Part shown: positions 31,279-41,207 of the stretch, piece by piece
Position numbering within the stretch: the stretch's first letter is position 1
Layout of the letters: every line of letters starts with the position of its first letter
DNA from: Iphinoe sp. HA4291-MV1
GTDB lineage: Bacteria > Cyanobacteriota > Cyanobacteriia > Cyanobacteriales > Nostocaceae
Direction of reading: 5' to 3'
Assembly (NCBI GenBank): GCA_019359415.1
Contig: JAHHHH010000030.1
Location: forward strand, 1 to 64,000
Length of the DNA stretch: 64,000 bases
Notes under the pieces: model-generated
The model's input: only the letters and a program-made list of their open reading frames with translations
Databases searched by the model: none
Told to the model about the DNA's origin: nothing
Program-made: the position numbers and the translations under genes

Positions 31279-31541
31279 GGAGCGTGTTTCTCATCCTCCA
31301 TACCCCAGGAGTCCAGCCAAGCTTCCACGTCCTCACTGTCAATCCATTGAGCTTGTGGATTATCGGCAAGTGCAACCGCCTCTTCAATCATCTGGATCTG
31401 CCAGCTTTCCTGTTCCACGTACAAGGCGATCGCCTCTGCTGCTAACCAGGACTTACTGCGTCGCGTGCTCTGGGCGAGGGCATCAAGCTTTGCCTTGATT
31501 TCTGCTGTTAATCGAATAGTGACAACTTCGCTTTGAGACAT
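31269..31541 (-). CDS. Ribbon-helix-helix antitoxin (CopG/ParD-like)
   Basis: The 90-residue protein begins with a ribbon-helix-helix DNA-binding domain (VVTIRLTAEIKAKLDALAQ, then SKSWLAAEAIALYVE), followed by an acidic C-terminal segment (IDSEDVEAWLDSW) for binding the toxin. It should repress its own operon. It is upstream of and overlaps the ParE gene. Confidence 0.92.
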   Translation of the reverse strand: MSQSEVVTIRLTAEIKAKLDALAQSTRRSKSWLAAEAIALYVEQESWQIQMIEEAVALADNPQAQWIDSEDVEAWLDSWGMEDEKHAPCV

Positions 31542-31640
31542 CTTTATTATTCTTAGGTTTGATTTTATTAGTTATTATAACTCTATGTATACGATGTATA
31601 CAAGTGAATCAATTTGTCATACTGTAAGTAAAACTATTGC

Positions 31641-34157
31641 CTACTCCCGCCTGACACCACCGACAACCGGCTTAACCTCAGAAGGGTCAGAAAATGGATC
31701 AGTACCACCACTCCAATTAAAATCACTAATTCGGAAGCTAATACCACCTAATTCTTGCACTGGATTGTAACGCAAGGTAATTCCATAAGTGCGGCGACTA
31801 TATTCCACGATGTAGTCAGTGCTACTACGTTCTCCTGTGTCCAAATTGACTGTTGTTTGAAACCCAACCCGAAATGGACCGTAAATTTGCTGTAAAATTT
31901 CGGCACTCAGTACTCTGTTATCAACCTGACGGTCAAACAAAAAAGGTGATAAACCTGTATTTAAACCTTGAGAGTAACTGACTCTAAAGCCGGTATAATC
32001 AAAAAAGGGTCGAGAGAAATGACCGAACTGCCCTTCTAAACCAACGGTACCAGTAATCGTGTTTTGGCTATCACCACTGCTGTAATAACTGGTCGTGCCA
32101 GTTAGTCCACCAAAAGCTCGCACAAAGGGAACAACTGGGTTTGGTGTATACCGTAATCCTTCGGTAGCTGTTGGTGCTAATCCTTTCCCCTGCCAGAGGA
32201 ACAAGCCTCCATTGAGAGCTGCACTGGCTTGTAGGCGACTCAGTGAAATGCGGTCATTGTCACGATTTGGTTTGAGCAAGTCTTGGCGGTCTGTATTGGC
32301 TTCAATCAGCTGAGCACCACCCTGATAGCTCAGATTGATACCGCTCTTGCCTAAAGGAATCACAGGAGAGGTGATAATACCGCCAAAACTACTTTGGACA
32401 GTTTGAAAGCCGAGAGTACCATTGTAAAGGCGATCGCGGTAACTATATTCCAGTGCAAGTGTGTGGGGATTTTGCTCACCTAATAACTGGCGTAGCCGCA
32501 AACTCGCCCGTAGGTTGTCTTCTATGTCGCCCAAGTCTAGACTGGTCAACAATCCAGAACCCTCAACGGTCGTTCGTGGACCCAAAGTAGACCTCAATCT
32601 TGACTTTAAGCCAAACAGCGATGGAACATTACCAATGTTGCCTTGTACTGCTTTTTGAACAAGAAACTGAGGTGCAATGCTAAAGGTCGTTCCTTCTGTA
32701 TTGATGGGTTTGAAGCTACGCTCAATAAATAAGCCCCCTCGCTGATCTCCATCAAAGCCAATAGATGCTAATGCTGGGGTGACATCTTGCTTGTTACGGT
32801 CAATAACCTGCTCATCTTTTGGAATAGGTACAGATGTTCTTTGACCAAAAACTAAACGCTGTCGCTCTGTCTTAATGCGATCGCGTAAAGGTGTCTCGCG
32901 CGTCAGAGTTACTTTATCTGCCCTTAATACTAACTCTGGGGGTGAAAAGGGGTCGTTGGTTAGGCGGACATCTCTTGCTTGCCAACCTCGGGGGTTAAAA
33001 TCAATTCGTCCAGCTTCAAAACGTACTCGTCTGACTTGACCCCCTTGTTTTGGCACAGGTAGGTTACTCGCACCCCTTGTACTACCCACGTTAATGTTGA
33101 TTCCTCCAGGACTACTAGCTTGCAGAGGTTGACTTTCTGTAATACGATCGCTCAGAGGACGCGTTGTTGTTCCTCCAGCTGTGACATCTGTGGGTAGGAA
33201 AGACAGATCTTGCCCGGCTGTTGGTATAAAAATATCACCTCTGCCGTTTGTCATTTCTCCATTATCTTGGACAAAGTTATAAGTAAAGCGCTGACCGCGC
33301 AGGATTTGGTCGCCTCGTGTTAAGACAACATTTCCGTCTCCGACTGCAATTAAGTTATCTAAACTGACTTGCAGGCGATCGGCATCTACAACTGCTCCAT
33401 CAAACCGCACAACTACATTACCTTCAGCCGTGACAACCCGTCGCTGCTCGTCATACTCCTGCCTATCAGAAGTGACTTCTACAATTCTTTCTCTGGCTGG
33501 AGGCGTGTTAGATGGTACAGTTGTGCCGGATGGTTGACTTTTTTGTTCAGTTGTGCTAATTGGCTGTCCTGTCGGTGCCGACTGATTTTGGGAATTCGGG
33601 GTGGGAGTGAATGGTTCAGTTGTTTGGTTGCGAGACTTGAATTCTATTTGTACTGGTTGTTCATTCCCTGATTTTTCAGTTGAGGCGTCACCTTTATTTG
33701 GTGTTTGAGCTGTCTTAACTATGCGTTGCGTCACCTTGTGAGATAAGTTCTTCAGTTTAGTGATTGTTTGAGCAATTGGTTCTCCAGCAAGGAATGTTTT
33801 AGTTGGTGCATCTGTACTGCTGCTATCCGAGGGATGAGAGTTTTCCCGCTGCTGTAGTGGATAACCAACCGAAAACTCCTGTCCCAGTGAAGCTGCACTT
33901 TTAGAAGCAGTGATGGGAGAAAATTCAGCTGGGAAAGTTTCCGGCGCACTTGGTGCGGCTAAAGCCTTAGCGACTAATAAATGATTATTAGTTGGCTTTT
34001 GCCCAGTACTTAGGAAATGTGGAGGTGTTTCCCGTTGTGCCTCAGATTTCTCTTTTCCCAGTACTTTTGTATCAGTCGTGACAACTGAAATAGGATTTGC
34101 AGATTGTAGAGATTTGAGAATGGGAGGTGGTTCGGGCGGCAGAACTGGATGAGGCAT
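31641..34157 (-). CDS. DUF3769 outer-membrane protein (LptD-like, cyanobacterial)
   Basis: The 838-residue protein has a Pro/Ser-rich N-terminal region (1-220), an OstA/LptA-type domain (VTSDRQEYDEQRRVVTAEGN, then DADRLQVSLDNLIAVGDGNV), and a C-terminal DUF3769 beta-barrel ending with a series of aromatic strands (VEYSRRTYGITLRYNPVQEL). It is the candidate cyanobacterial counterpart of LptD, which inserts LPS in the outer leaflet. The start MPHPVLPPEPPP at 34157 lacks a classical signal peptide; the real start might lie further upstream or export may use a non-standard signal. Confidence 0.88.
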   Translation of the reverse strand: MPHPVLPPEPPPILKSLQSANPISVVTTDTKVLGKEKSEAQRETPPHFLSTGQKPTNNHLLVAKALAAPSAPETFPAEFSPITASKSAASLGQEFSVGYPLQQRENSHPSDSSSTDAPTKTFLAGEPIAQTITKLKNLSHKVTQRIVKTAQTPNKGDASTEKSGNEQPVQIEFKSRNQTTEPFTPTPNSQNQSAPTGQPISTTEQKSQPSGTTVPSNTPPARERIVEVTSDRQEYDEQRRVVTAEGNVVVRFDGAVVDADRLQVSLDNLIAVGDGNVVLTRGDQILRGQRFTYNFVQDNGEMTNGRGDIFIPTAGQDLSFLPTDVTAGGTTTRPLSDRITESQPLQASSPGGININVGSTRGASNLPVPKQGGQVRRVRFEAGRIDFNPRGWQARDVRLTNDPFSPPELVLRADKVTLTRETPLRDRIKTERQRLVFGQRTSVPIPKDEQVIDRNKQDVTPALASIGFDGDQRGGLFIERSFKPINTEGTTFSIAPQFLVQKAVQGNIGNVPSLFGLKSRLRSTLGPRTTVEGSGLLTSLDLGDIEDNLRASLRLRQLLGEQNPHTLALEYSYRDRLYNGTLGFQTVQSSFGGIITSPVIPLGKSGINLSYQGGAQLIEANTDRQDLLKPNRDNDRISLSRLQASAALNGGLFLWQGKGLAPTATEGLRYTPNPVVPFVRAFGGLTGTTSYYSSGDSQNTITGTVGLEGQFGHFSRPFFDYTGFRVSYSQGLNTGLSPFLFDRQVDNRVLSAEILQQIYGPFRVGFQTTVNLDTGERSSTDYIVEYSRRTYGITLRYNPVQELGGISFRISDFNWSGGTDPFSDPSEVKPVVGGVRRE

Positions 34158-34195
34158 ACTCTAGCAAGAATCAAGCTAACAAACAGCCAATAAAT

Positions 34196-34240
34196 AGCCG
34201 GAAGGACATTACACATTGTGCCTTCCGGCTTTTACCTTTT
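34196..34240. repeat. 10-bp perfect hairpin upstream of the DUF3769 gene
   Basis: AGCCGGAAGG (34196-34205) pairs with CCTTCCGGCT (34221-34230) and is followed on the plus strand by TTTTACCTTTT. No plus-strand gene precedes it; on the minus strand it lies between psbI and the DUF3769 start, with a weaker ATTTATT after it. It may end transcripts from the psbI side or an antisense or unannotated RNA. Confidence 0.6.
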
Positions 34241-34254
34241 ATCTAGATTAAGAT

Positions 34255-34420
34255 TTAGGCAAGCCGCCCCGGAGGACACTGGCTTAGGCGTGTTTCCCGG
34301 CTTGTAGACTCCAAGGGTATGACTTTGCAGGAGTCGCAACTAGCACGGGTTTCTCGATTTGAACTCAGTGTTTGTAGGCGCATAGTGCAGTCCGCCTTCC
34401 GGTAGTCGAGGATGATTTAT
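34255..34420. other. GC-rich, hairpin-dense segment; candidate structured RNA
   Basis: This stretch is clearly richer in G+C than its neighbours and has no reading frame. Several perfect hairpins lie in series: CAAGCCG (34260-34266) with CGGCTTG (34298-34304); GACTCC (34307-34312) with GGAGTC (34330-34335); GGCG (34377-34380) with CGCC (34393-34396). The minus strand also reads GTTCAAATC, like a T-loop, but no T-stem or cloverleaf forms, so it is not a tRNA. It does not match tmRNA, SRP RNA or RNase P RNA motifs that I know. 6S RNA (about 180 nt) is an untested possibility. Confidence 0.35.
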
Positions 34421-34427
34421 CGCGCTC

Positions 34428-34544
34428 TTACTCGAGATCCCGGCGACCAGGATTACGAGCAGGGTCGTTCGACAAAAATCCAAAGACAAAGATAGTGACG
34501 AAGAAGGCAACAACTATATAAACAGTGATTTTTAAAGTCAGCAT
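34428..34544 (-). CDS. psbI: Photosystem II reaction-centre protein I
   Basis: The 38-residue product starts [19 protein letters not shown] and ends [16 protein letters not shown], the standard PsbI sequence with one membrane helix. PsbI associates with D1 and is among the first subunits in photosystem II assembly. ATG 34544 is preceded by AAGGAG nine bases upstream, an excellent ribosome site. It was recognised by translation of the gap. Confidence 0.97.
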   Translation of the reverse strand: MLTLKITVYIVVAFFVTIFVFGFLSNDPARNPGRRDLE

Positions 34545-35362
34545 TAGAGAAATCTCCTTTGGGTATAAGAAGCTTTCAGTCTCTGCAACGCAGAAAAGAT
34601 AGCTCCTTTATCTTACCCAAATCTTGCTCTCTTTTTGGAGAACACTGATAGTAGATGTCCAGAAAACGTCTTCTAATAGAGGGTTTAGAGTTTTTCGCTT
34701 TGTTTGCAAGGAAACTTGGTAAAGAATCTTGCTGTAGCTGAGGTGTCTTTTGTTTTGTATATACTCCTTAATTTTAAGTTGTGAAATCCTTAATGTCTCT
34801 AGTTAATGTCATGACGTTTACTTGAAGCAGATGTTTCCTACAGTCTCAACTGTTGACCAAAACTAGGGGTGTAGGGGCAAAACAAGTCAAAAGTTAAAAG
34901 TCAAAATTATTAATTTTGACTTTTAACTTTTGATTTTTGACTTCCCCGTAAGCGCAGAGCACACGCCAAAGGCTAACGCGCAGCGTGTCCGTAAAAACTC
35001 AGGGGTGTGGGGTGTAGGGGGGGACGAAAAAATACGCTTTTTTGTACACCTAGTCAGCCAGCACGGTGTTGTCGGTTTATTGCTAATGCGATCGACCTGC
35101 ATAGCACTGCGCGGCGCGCGATCGCTCATTTCGCCGATCGCGTAAAATGTTGCCAAGCAAACCGAACTCAGAATAGAGGTTTTGTGCTGGGGTAGGAGTG
35201 GTAACACTATGAAAAAGTGGCGTTGCATAAATGCGGGATGAATCAAGAAAATACAGGTATTTGCTTTGATTGTTACCATTACAAGTTTCACCTTGGTTAG
35301 CAAAACCACAGATAACAGGATAGCCGTTGACTATACCATAAGACAGGTAATTTAAACGACTC

Positions 35363-35541
35363 TAGGACTTACGCACTGTACAAATTTACCGTTATGTGTA
35401 TAAACGAAATTGCGCTGTTTCAGGCTTTTGAGGATGAAATTCAGATAAATAGCGATCGCTCAAAAATCATTGAGAAATCACGTTTCAATGCCTGAAACCC
35501 ATACTTCATATTTGGTATCTTTTGTCAATGCGTAAGTCCTA
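35363..35541. mobile_element. MITE with TAGGACTTACGCA inverted repeats and 5-bp target duplication
   Basis: TAGGACTTACGCA (35363-35375) is inverted at 35529-35541, and GACTC flanks both sides (35358-35362, 35542-35546). Inside, GTTTCAGGC and GCCTGAAAC form a second inverted pair, so the whole 179 bp can fold as one hairpin. The same outer end sequence occurs in the element at 53416. Confidence 0.8.
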
Positions 35542-35712
35542 GACTCTTTTCATAAAATTCTTGGAATTTTTGAGTGACTTTCTGACAGCGTTCTGCTGGA
35601 GTTAACAGGTGAAGCATGATCTGACTTTTCACGCCATCTAGAAAACTTCTATTTGACAGGTGAGCGATCGCACAATTTGATTTTCCAGACTCTGATTTTT
35701 CTGTTCTTCATT
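35525..35712 (-). pseudogene. Possible gene remnant ending in the MITE
   Basis: One minus-strand frame has coding-like content over about 60 codons (AIAHLSNRSFLDGVKSQIML, then HLLTPAERCQKVTQKFQEFY) and takes its stop codon from the MITE end. An in-frame stop lies upstream and there is no good start. I cannot identify the family. It may be the tail of a gene interrupted by the element. Confidence 0.25.
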
Positions 35713-36406
35713 CTCATTACTTTAAAGCTATTGAAAATGAAGTTATGGAAAAAACTACGCTGTTTCGTTATTTGAGGACTTCCCGTGAAAAGTCAGGAAG
35801 CATGATAGGCTTCTATTCGGGTTTCGATTGCGGTTTGTGCTTTTTACGCAGATCCACTGGATTGTTACAAAACTTTAAATTCAACTGACTTTGCCATCAG
35901 AATGAGGCGCTAATAGTTCAGCTACTGTCTGAGTAAAATCGTGAGATTGGTGTTGAGTTAATCTCTAAGTTTGGGGATATTTTTAGTTGGAAGCCAAATA
36001 TTTTTATCGGTGATCTGTCACTCTCGCCGCGTGCGCGCCATTCAAAGCGGGGCGTGCAAACTGCGTCGGGAGCACGTTAGCGGAGCGGTGCGATAGCACT
36101 TCGCCTGCGGGGTTATCTGAACCATGTTGCGAGTGGATGAGTATCAAACACTCCTGCGCGGGTATCAAATACTCATCCACGGGTATCAAGAGCTTTAAGA
36201 GCTTATCCGAACCGTATTGGGGGTGTAGGGGGAAGAGAGGATTTTCCTTTTGGGGTATTCCAACAAATAAATTATCCAATTTTGTGAGGTGGGCTGTCCT
36301 ACCCGCCCAGTTTATAGGACGGGCTAGAGAGCCACTCCCACAAGAAAAAGTTGGGTATTTTTTTATTTGGAAGTCCCTAAGCGAACTTGATATTACGCCA
36401 AACTAG

Positions 36407-38314
36407 TTAACCAACAGCAGAAAATTCTCTCTTAAAGAAAGCTTCTAATACCCTTTCAGCGATTTGAGGACTCGTCAAACTGATTTCTGCCTTAGATTGA
36501 TTTGGTTCGGCATGATCCACTAAAGCATCTGGCACACCAATACGTTTGACGGGAACGACGATGTCAGCATCTAACAGCGCTTCTGCAACTGCTGAACCGA
36601 AGCCCCCCATAATGCAACCTTCTTCCAAGGTAACTACGCGCCCAATTTTCTGAGCCAATGGCAAAATTAATTCGGTATCTAGGGGCTTAGCAAAACGAGC
36701 ATTAATCACGGTGGCTTCAATGCCATGTTCACTGAGAATTTCCGCAGCTTGCAGTGATGGGTTCACCATTGTACCATAACCTAGCATCAACACATCATCG
36801 CCGTTACGGAGAATTTCCCCTTTGCCGATTTCTAGAGCCTCCCAACCTTCTTCCATAAGGGGAACGCCGTAGCCGTTACCGCGAGGGAAGCGCATGGCGA
36901 TGGGTCCTGTGATATGATTCACGCCAGTGACTACCATTCGTTGCAGTTCTGCTTCATCTTTGGGTGCCATTAGTACCATGTTGGGGATGCAACGCAGATA
37001 AGCAATGTCATACATTCCTTGGTGAGTGGGACCATCAGCACCAACAATTCCCGCCCTATCTAGACAGAAGAACACTGGTAGATTTTGGATACAGACATCG
37101 TGAATGATTTGGTCGTAGGCGCGTTGCAAGAAGGTGGAGTAGATAGCGGCGACGGGACGCATTCCGTCAGTTGCTAGTCCCGCAGCAAGGGTGACGGCGT
37201 GTTGTTCGGCAATACCGACATCGATATATTGATTGGGTAGCTTGGCTTGCAGTTTGTCTAACCCTGTCCCTGTTGCCATCGCAGCAGTTATACCAATAAT
37301 ATTGGGGTTTTGTTCAGCGAGTTTGACCAGAGTATGGGCAAATACTTTGGAATAAGCAGGGGGTTTGGGTTTGTTTGAGGGAACGGCTTTGCCAGTTGTG
37401 AGGTTGAAGGGGTTTTGGGCGTGATAGCCAACTTTGTCTTGTTCGGCAATTTCATAGCCTTTGCCCTTTACTGTTCCAACATGTACCAAAACTGGTCCTG
37501 AAATTTGATGTGCCTGCTCGAAGGTAGCAATCAATTCTTCTAAATTATGCCCGTCTACAGGTCCCATGTAGGTAAAGCCGAGTTCTTCAAATACTGCGCC
37601 TACCTTGGGAACAGCTAGGCGCTTCATACCTTCTTTGATGCGTCCCAGTTCAGGAGACAGGGATTCACCAACGAAAGGAATTTGCTTAAACTGTTCCTCA
37701 AAGTTATCCTTGAGAAACTGCACCGGAGGACTGAGCCGCATTTTGTTCAGGTAACGCCCAATTGCACCAACGTTGGGAGATATAGACATCTCGTTGTCGT
37801 TGAGGACAACTAGCAGGTTGGTTTTGGGTAGGTGTCCAGCATGATTGATAGCTTCTAATGCCATACCACCAGTTAGCGCACCATCGCCAATGATAGCAAC
37901 AACTTTAAATTTTTCGCCTTTGAGATCCCGTGCTAAAGCCATGCCCAATGCAGCAGAGATACTGGTAGAAGCGTGTCCTGCACCAAACTGGTCAAACTTA
38001 CTTTCACAGCGCTTGAGATAACCAGCTATTCCATCTTTTTGTCGTAAAGTATGGAAGCGATGGTAACGCCCTGTAATCAGCTTATGAGGATATGCTTGGT
38101 GTCCTACATCCCAAATGACTTTATCACGATCTAAATCTAGCGTTTGGTAAAGCCCCAGCGTCAACTCTACAACACCCAATCCTGGTCCCAGGTGTCCCCC
38201 AGTGGCTGCTACAGTTTGGAGATGTTTGTCTCGAATCTGACGGGCAATCTGTTGCAGTTGTCGAATTGATAAACTGTGCAACTGGTTAGGATGGGTAATC
38301 TCACTCAAGTGCAT
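36407..38314 (-). CDS. dxs: 1-deoxy-D-xylulose-5-phosphate synthase
   Basis: The 635-residue thiamine-diphosphate enzyme makes DXP from pyruvate and glyceraldehyde-3-phosphate, the entry step of the MEP pathway to carotenoids, phytol and quinones. Visible are [33 protein letters not shown] with the ThDP-binding GDG...N pattern, [25 protein letters not shown] and [15 protein letters not shown]. It starts [20 protein letters not shown] at 38314. A long hairpin lies 60 bases upstream. Confidence 0.97.
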   Translation of the reverse strand: MHLSEITHPNQLHSLSIRQLQQIARQIRDKHLQTVAATGGHLGPGLGVVELTLGLYQTLDLDRDKVIWDVGHQAYPHKLITGRYHRFHTLRQKDGIAGYLKRCESKFDQFGAGHASTSISAALGMALARDLKGEKFKVVAIIGDGALTGGMALEAINHAGHLPKTNLLVVLNDNEMSISPNVGAIGRYLNKMRLSPPVQFLKDNFEEQFKQIPFVGESLSPELGRIKEGMKRLAVPKVGAVFEELGFTYMGPVDGHNLEELIATFEQAHQISGPVLVHVGTVKGKGYEIAEQDKVGYHAQNPFNLTTGKAVPSNKPKPPAYSKVFAHTLVKLAEQNPNIIGITAAMATGTGLDKLQAKLPNQYIDVGIAEQHAVTLAAGLATDGMRPVAAIYSTFLQRAYDQIIHDVCIQNLPVFFCLDRAGIVGADGPTHQGMYDIAYLRCIPNMVLMAPKDEAELQRMVVTGVNHITGPIAMRFPRGNGYGVPLMEEGWEALEIGKGEILRNGDDVLMLGYGTMVNPSLQAAEILSEHGIEATVINARFAKPLDTELILPLAQKIGRVVTLEEGCIMGGFGSAVAEALLDADIVVPVKRIGVPDALVDHAEPNQSKAEISLTSPQIAERVLEAFFKREFSAVG

Positions 38315-38376
38315 ATTGTAGTGTTTTCCTCTCTACTTCTTCGTATTTTTGATTTTCCCACGCTCAGGTGAAGCAA

Positions 38377-38421
38377 TACCTCATACAGTCTGGCATTTAT
38401 TTACCCAGACTGTATGAGGTA
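38377..38421. repeat. 17-bp perfect inverted repeat upstream of dxs
   Basis: TACCTCATACAGTCTGG (38377-38393) is exactly inverted at 38405-38421 with an 11-base loop. No T tract follows on either strand, so it is not a standard terminator. It may be a small palindromic element or a leader structure of dxs. Confidence 0.75.
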
Positions 38422-38509
38422 CGGCAACAGTTAGAATGAAAATTAGAACTTTCGCATTTACAAAGTTTCACGTAAATGTAAAAGTCTTTCAAAAAATATA
38501 TATGCTCTA

Positions 38510-39190
38510 TCAGGGAGAAGATTCTGGACTATTATTACCACCTGGGACTTGCGGTGTTTCAGGTTGCGGCTGTTGTCTTTGCAAATATTTACTCAATACA
38601 TAAGCCATATCTCCACGGGTTATGGGTTGTGAGGGTGAAAGATTGCCTTGTGCATCTGTATTGATAAATTCCTCAGTTGCTGCTGTGGCGATCGCTTTTT
38701 TTGCCCACGCAGGAATAGACGCTGCATCTGGATATTGCGAAAGAATATTATTTACAGTTTCATCTGGGAACTGAAAAACTCCATATGCCTGGGCAAAAAT
38801 TGCCAAAGCTTCAGCCCTTGTTACTCTTTGATTTGGGAAAAACAAATTTCCGCGATAGCCTTTCATAATCTCGGTTTTTAGGACTATCTGAATATCATTA
38901 AATGCTGGATTTGAAGGAGAGACATCTGGCACTTTTATATTCTCTTTGGTGACAGCTTGTCGTTTATCTAATTGAAAAGCTTTCACCATAATAGAAGCTA
39001 ATTCTGCCCGACTCAGCAAACGTTCTGGATAAAACTGTCCATCTGGGTAGTTACTCATCACTTTGGCAGCAACTACCCGTGTAATTGGGTTGGATGTTTT
39101 TTCTGTACTGGGTTTTTCTTGAGCATGGACTACGCTAGGAATAAATTGCAATAGTACCACTAATGAAAGATTACCAAGAAGCTGACGCAT
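38510..39190 (-). CDS. Exported SLH-domain protein
   Basis: From ATG 39190 the 226-residue product has a signal peptide (MRQLLGNLSLVVLLQFIPSV, cleaved near VHAQE) and three S-layer-homology segments: VAAKVMSNYPDGQFYPERLLSRAELASI, IVLKTEIMKGYRGNLFFPNQ plus RVTRAEALAIF, and ATEEFINTDAQGNLSPSQPI plus TRGDMAYVLS. It ends in a Pro/Gln-rich tail. SLH domains bind cell-wall polymers. It has no porin barrel, so it is a short wall-associated protein of unknown job. GTG at 39202 is an alternative start. Confidence 0.88.
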   Translation of the reverse strand: MRQLLGNLSLVVLLQFIPSVVHAQEKPSTEKTSNPITRVVAAKVMSNYPDGQFYPERLLSRAELASIMVKAFQLDKRQAVTKENIKVPDVSPSNPAFNDIQIVLKTEIMKGYRGNLFFPNQRVTRAEALAIFAQAYGVFQFPDETVNNILSQYPDAASIPAWAKKAIATAATEEFINTDAQGNLSPSQPITRGDMAYVLSKYLQRQQPQPETPQVPGGNNSPESSP

Positions 39191-39418
39191 AATGACAACC
39201 ACTTTGATCTGCTACTGGTGAATGCAAGAATACTGCGCTACTTAGGTTTACAGCAAGTTTGGTTTACCTGTATCCGGAAACACAGCACATTCATTGACGA
39301 ATTTATGCTTAGTAATGTTGCGTACACACTTAATAGTGTAAAAAGTCAACCCCTTCTCCTTCTCCTGTCCCAGAGGCTGCGCCAACACCAGACGCTGCGC
39401 TTAATTCAAAATGATAAA

Positions 39419-39459
39419 TTCAAAATTCAAACAGGTTGAATCTTTTTTTGAATTTTGAA
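39419..39459. repeat. 13-bp AT-rich inverted repeat upstream of rpiA
   Basis: TTCAAAATTCAAA (39419-39431) is inverted at 39447-39459. It is one instance of the TTGAATTTTGAA-type repeat seen at 21040, 44275 and 57808. The remainder of the 39191-39533 gap shows a CTGCGCC-rich short repeat and no gene. Confidence 0.6.
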
Positions 39460-39533
39460 CTTTGAATGTTTGAGAAGCGAGAGTCATCTGCCCACTACTA
39501 TGGACTGTAGACAGTTTTTTAGGAGTTTTGGGA

Positions 39534-40244
39534 ATGACCGCAGCAGCAGATGCAGTGAAGTTGAGCAAGCAACAAGTCGGTAAAGCCGCCGCCGCTCTGG
39601 TACAATCAAATTCTATTGTCGGATTGGGTACAGGGTCAACAACAGCATACGCAATTCAGTTTATAGGCGATCGCCTCAAATCGGGCGAACTTAAAGATAT
39701 CGTTGGTATCCCCACGTCGTTCCAAGCAGAAGTGCTCGCAAAGCAGTACGGTATTCCACTCACCACTCTAGACGCAATTGATCACATTGATATTGCAATT
39801 GACGGTGCGGATGAAGTTGATCCGCAAAAGAATTTGATTAAAGGTGGTGGTGCAGCACATACCCGTGAAAAAGTAGTAGATTATTTGGCAAATAGGTTTA
39901 TCGTAGTCGTGGATGGTGCAAAATTAGTTGACCGACTGGGTTCTGTTTTTCCAGTCCCAGTAGAAGTGATACCAATGGCAATTACCCCTGTCATGTGGGC
40001 AATTGAAAAACTTGATGGCAAACCAGAACTCCGTATGGGTGTGAAAAAAGCTGGTCCAGTGATTACCGACCAAGGTAATATGGTTATAGATGTCAAATTT
40101 GATAGTATTAATGACCCAGTCAATCTAGAAAAAACACTGAATAATATTCCTGGCGTGTTGGAAAATGGTATTTTCGTTAATTGTGCAGATGTGGTGTTAG
40201 TTGGCGAAGTCAAAGATGGTCAACCAGCAGTACGGCAATTGTAG
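39534..40244 (+). CDS. rpiA: Ribose-5-phosphate isomerase A
   Basis: The 236-residue enzyme interconverts ribose-5-P and ribulose-5-P in the Calvin cycle and pentose phosphate pathway. Visible are [41 protein letters not shown] with the catalytic acid region, and VEVIPMA. ATG 39534 follows AGGAG at 39521 with 8-base spacing; the frame opens two codons earlier with TTG. Confidence 0.97.
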   Translation: MTAAADAVKLSKQQVGKAAAALVQSNSIVGLGTGSTTAYAIQFIGDRLKSGELKDIVGIPTSFQAEVLAKQYGIPLTTLDAIDHIDIAIDGADEVDPQKNLIKGGGAAHTREKVVDYLANRFIVVVDGAKLVDRLGSVFPVPVEVIPMAITPVMWAIEKLDGKPELRMGVKKAGPVITDQGNMVIDVKFDSINDPVNLEKTLNNIPGVLENGIFVNCADVVLVGEVKDGQPAVRQL

Positions 40245-40271
40245 CGATTTTAGGTTTGGGTAGAATTGCAT

Positions 40272-40349
40272 AAAGTTGGGAATAAATTTTGTAGCTGATG
40301 TCATAGATAACCTATCCATGACATCAGTAACTCATCTGTTGCCAACTTT
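40272..40349. repeat. Nested inverted repeat downstream of rpiA
   Basis: Outer AAAGTTGG (40272-40279) pairs with CCAACTTT (40342-40349), and both arms extend imperfectly with GCAT/ATGC. Inner CTGATGTCAT (40295-40304) pairs perfectly with ATGACATCAG (40318-40327). It could end rpiA transcripts as a large hairpin, but there is no T tract; a MITE relic is equally possible. Confidence 0.55.
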
Positions 40350-40485
40350 GCATGAAGTTTAAATTTTTACCACCTCAATAATGCTAGTTGGTGACCAAAG
40401 AAAGGATGAAAAGAAAGTATAAAGGATGAAATCTTCAGTTTATCCTTTATACCTCACGATCACCTTCATTTGTTATTTCCTATAT

Positions 40486-40725
40486 TCAGTCTTGTCTATA
40501 AGTATTATTTTTAGCGTCCATTAACCAGATTTTCTCTAAGGTAGCAATTTGTCTGCGGAAAACAACAGTATGATACTTTTTATAAGTAATTATTCCTAAT
40601 AAAAGAAATAAAGGAAAGGAAATAATAGACAATCCTATGAGATTATGAGTATAGACATCAGTAGAATCCTTAGAGTGGGTATTTACAGGGTGAGTCGTTG
40701 GTTGAGTGCTAAAGTAATGTGGCAT
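40486..40725 (-). CDS. Small single-span membrane protein, unknown function
   Basis: The 79-residue product has a polar N-terminus (MPHYFSTQPTTHPVNTHSKD), one membrane helix (LIGLSIISFPLFLLLGIITY) and a basic C-terminus. A strong GGAGG lies five bases before ATG 40725, which supports real translation. I do not recognise the family. It stands alone, with rpiA convergent. Confidence 0.65.
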   Translation of the reverse strand: MPHYFSTQPTTHPVNTHSKDSTDVYTHNLIGLSIISFPLFLLLGIITYKKYHTVVFRRQIATLEKIWLMDAKNNTYRQD

Positions 40726-41032
40726 TAATACCTCCAAAATTATAGTTCCACTAGTAAGGCTTCAACGGGAACGTTTTATTTTTCGTATAAGTTGGAGATT
40801 TTCCGGATATATCTAGACTGTACTTACTAAAACAATGAGTATTCCTAGTTTTCACGAGCATAAAAGCTTTTTCCTTTGTCGAGAGTAAGTCAAGATGGTA
40901 GATTACCTAAAATTTCCATTGAATCAATTCAGTTTTTACGGATTTTACGGAAATTATCCTAAGTAATTTCCGTTACACCCATCCAAGTGTGACATCATCT
41001 GTTCTTTTTGTTATAACTACATTTGTCATTTC

Positions 41033-41142
41033 ATACAGCAGCAATTCAGGTGTCAGTCGTCAGGAGTTAGGAGTGAAAAAGTCTTTATATCTCGCGATCG
41101 CGACTTAAGTCCTGTACTTCATTTAGTTGTAAACTGCTGTAT
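41033..41142. mobile_element. MITE-like element with ATACAGCAG inverted repeats
   Basis: ATACAGCAG (41033-41041) is inverted at 41134-41142; the 110-bp interior includes a CTCGCGATCGCGA palindrome. Target duplication is not clear. The rest of the 40726-41207 gap shows no gene. Confidence 0.4.
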
Positions 41143-41207
41143 TTCCTGATTCATCCATCCTTGAGCACCGTAGCTGTAACTGTTTTTGATTTAGGTTTAC
41201 TAATCCA

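Larger units (their letters stand above)
34545..36406. other. 1.9-kb repeat-rich gap between psbI and dxs
   Basis: It contains a MITE (35363-35541), a possible gene remnant next to it, AT-rich TTAACTTTTGA repeats (34890-34940), a GC-rich palindrome around ACACGCC...GCGTGT (34960-34990), clustered GCGATCGC/CGATCG sites (35090-35145), further palindromes at 36020-36110, and a local repeat at 36115-36215 in which GGGTATCAA and TTATC(T/C)GAACC recur. None of the short frames is a credible gene. Confidence 0.6.

Noticed and set aside
34350-34375. T-loop-like GTTCAAATC on the minus strand, suggesting a tRNA
   Set aside because: The flanking bases do not form a T-stem, and no anticodon or acceptor stem can be drawn.
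36004-36406. Frames of about 90 codons on both strands upstream of dxs
   Set aside because: They run through GC-rich palindromes and local repeats and show no protein-like composition.
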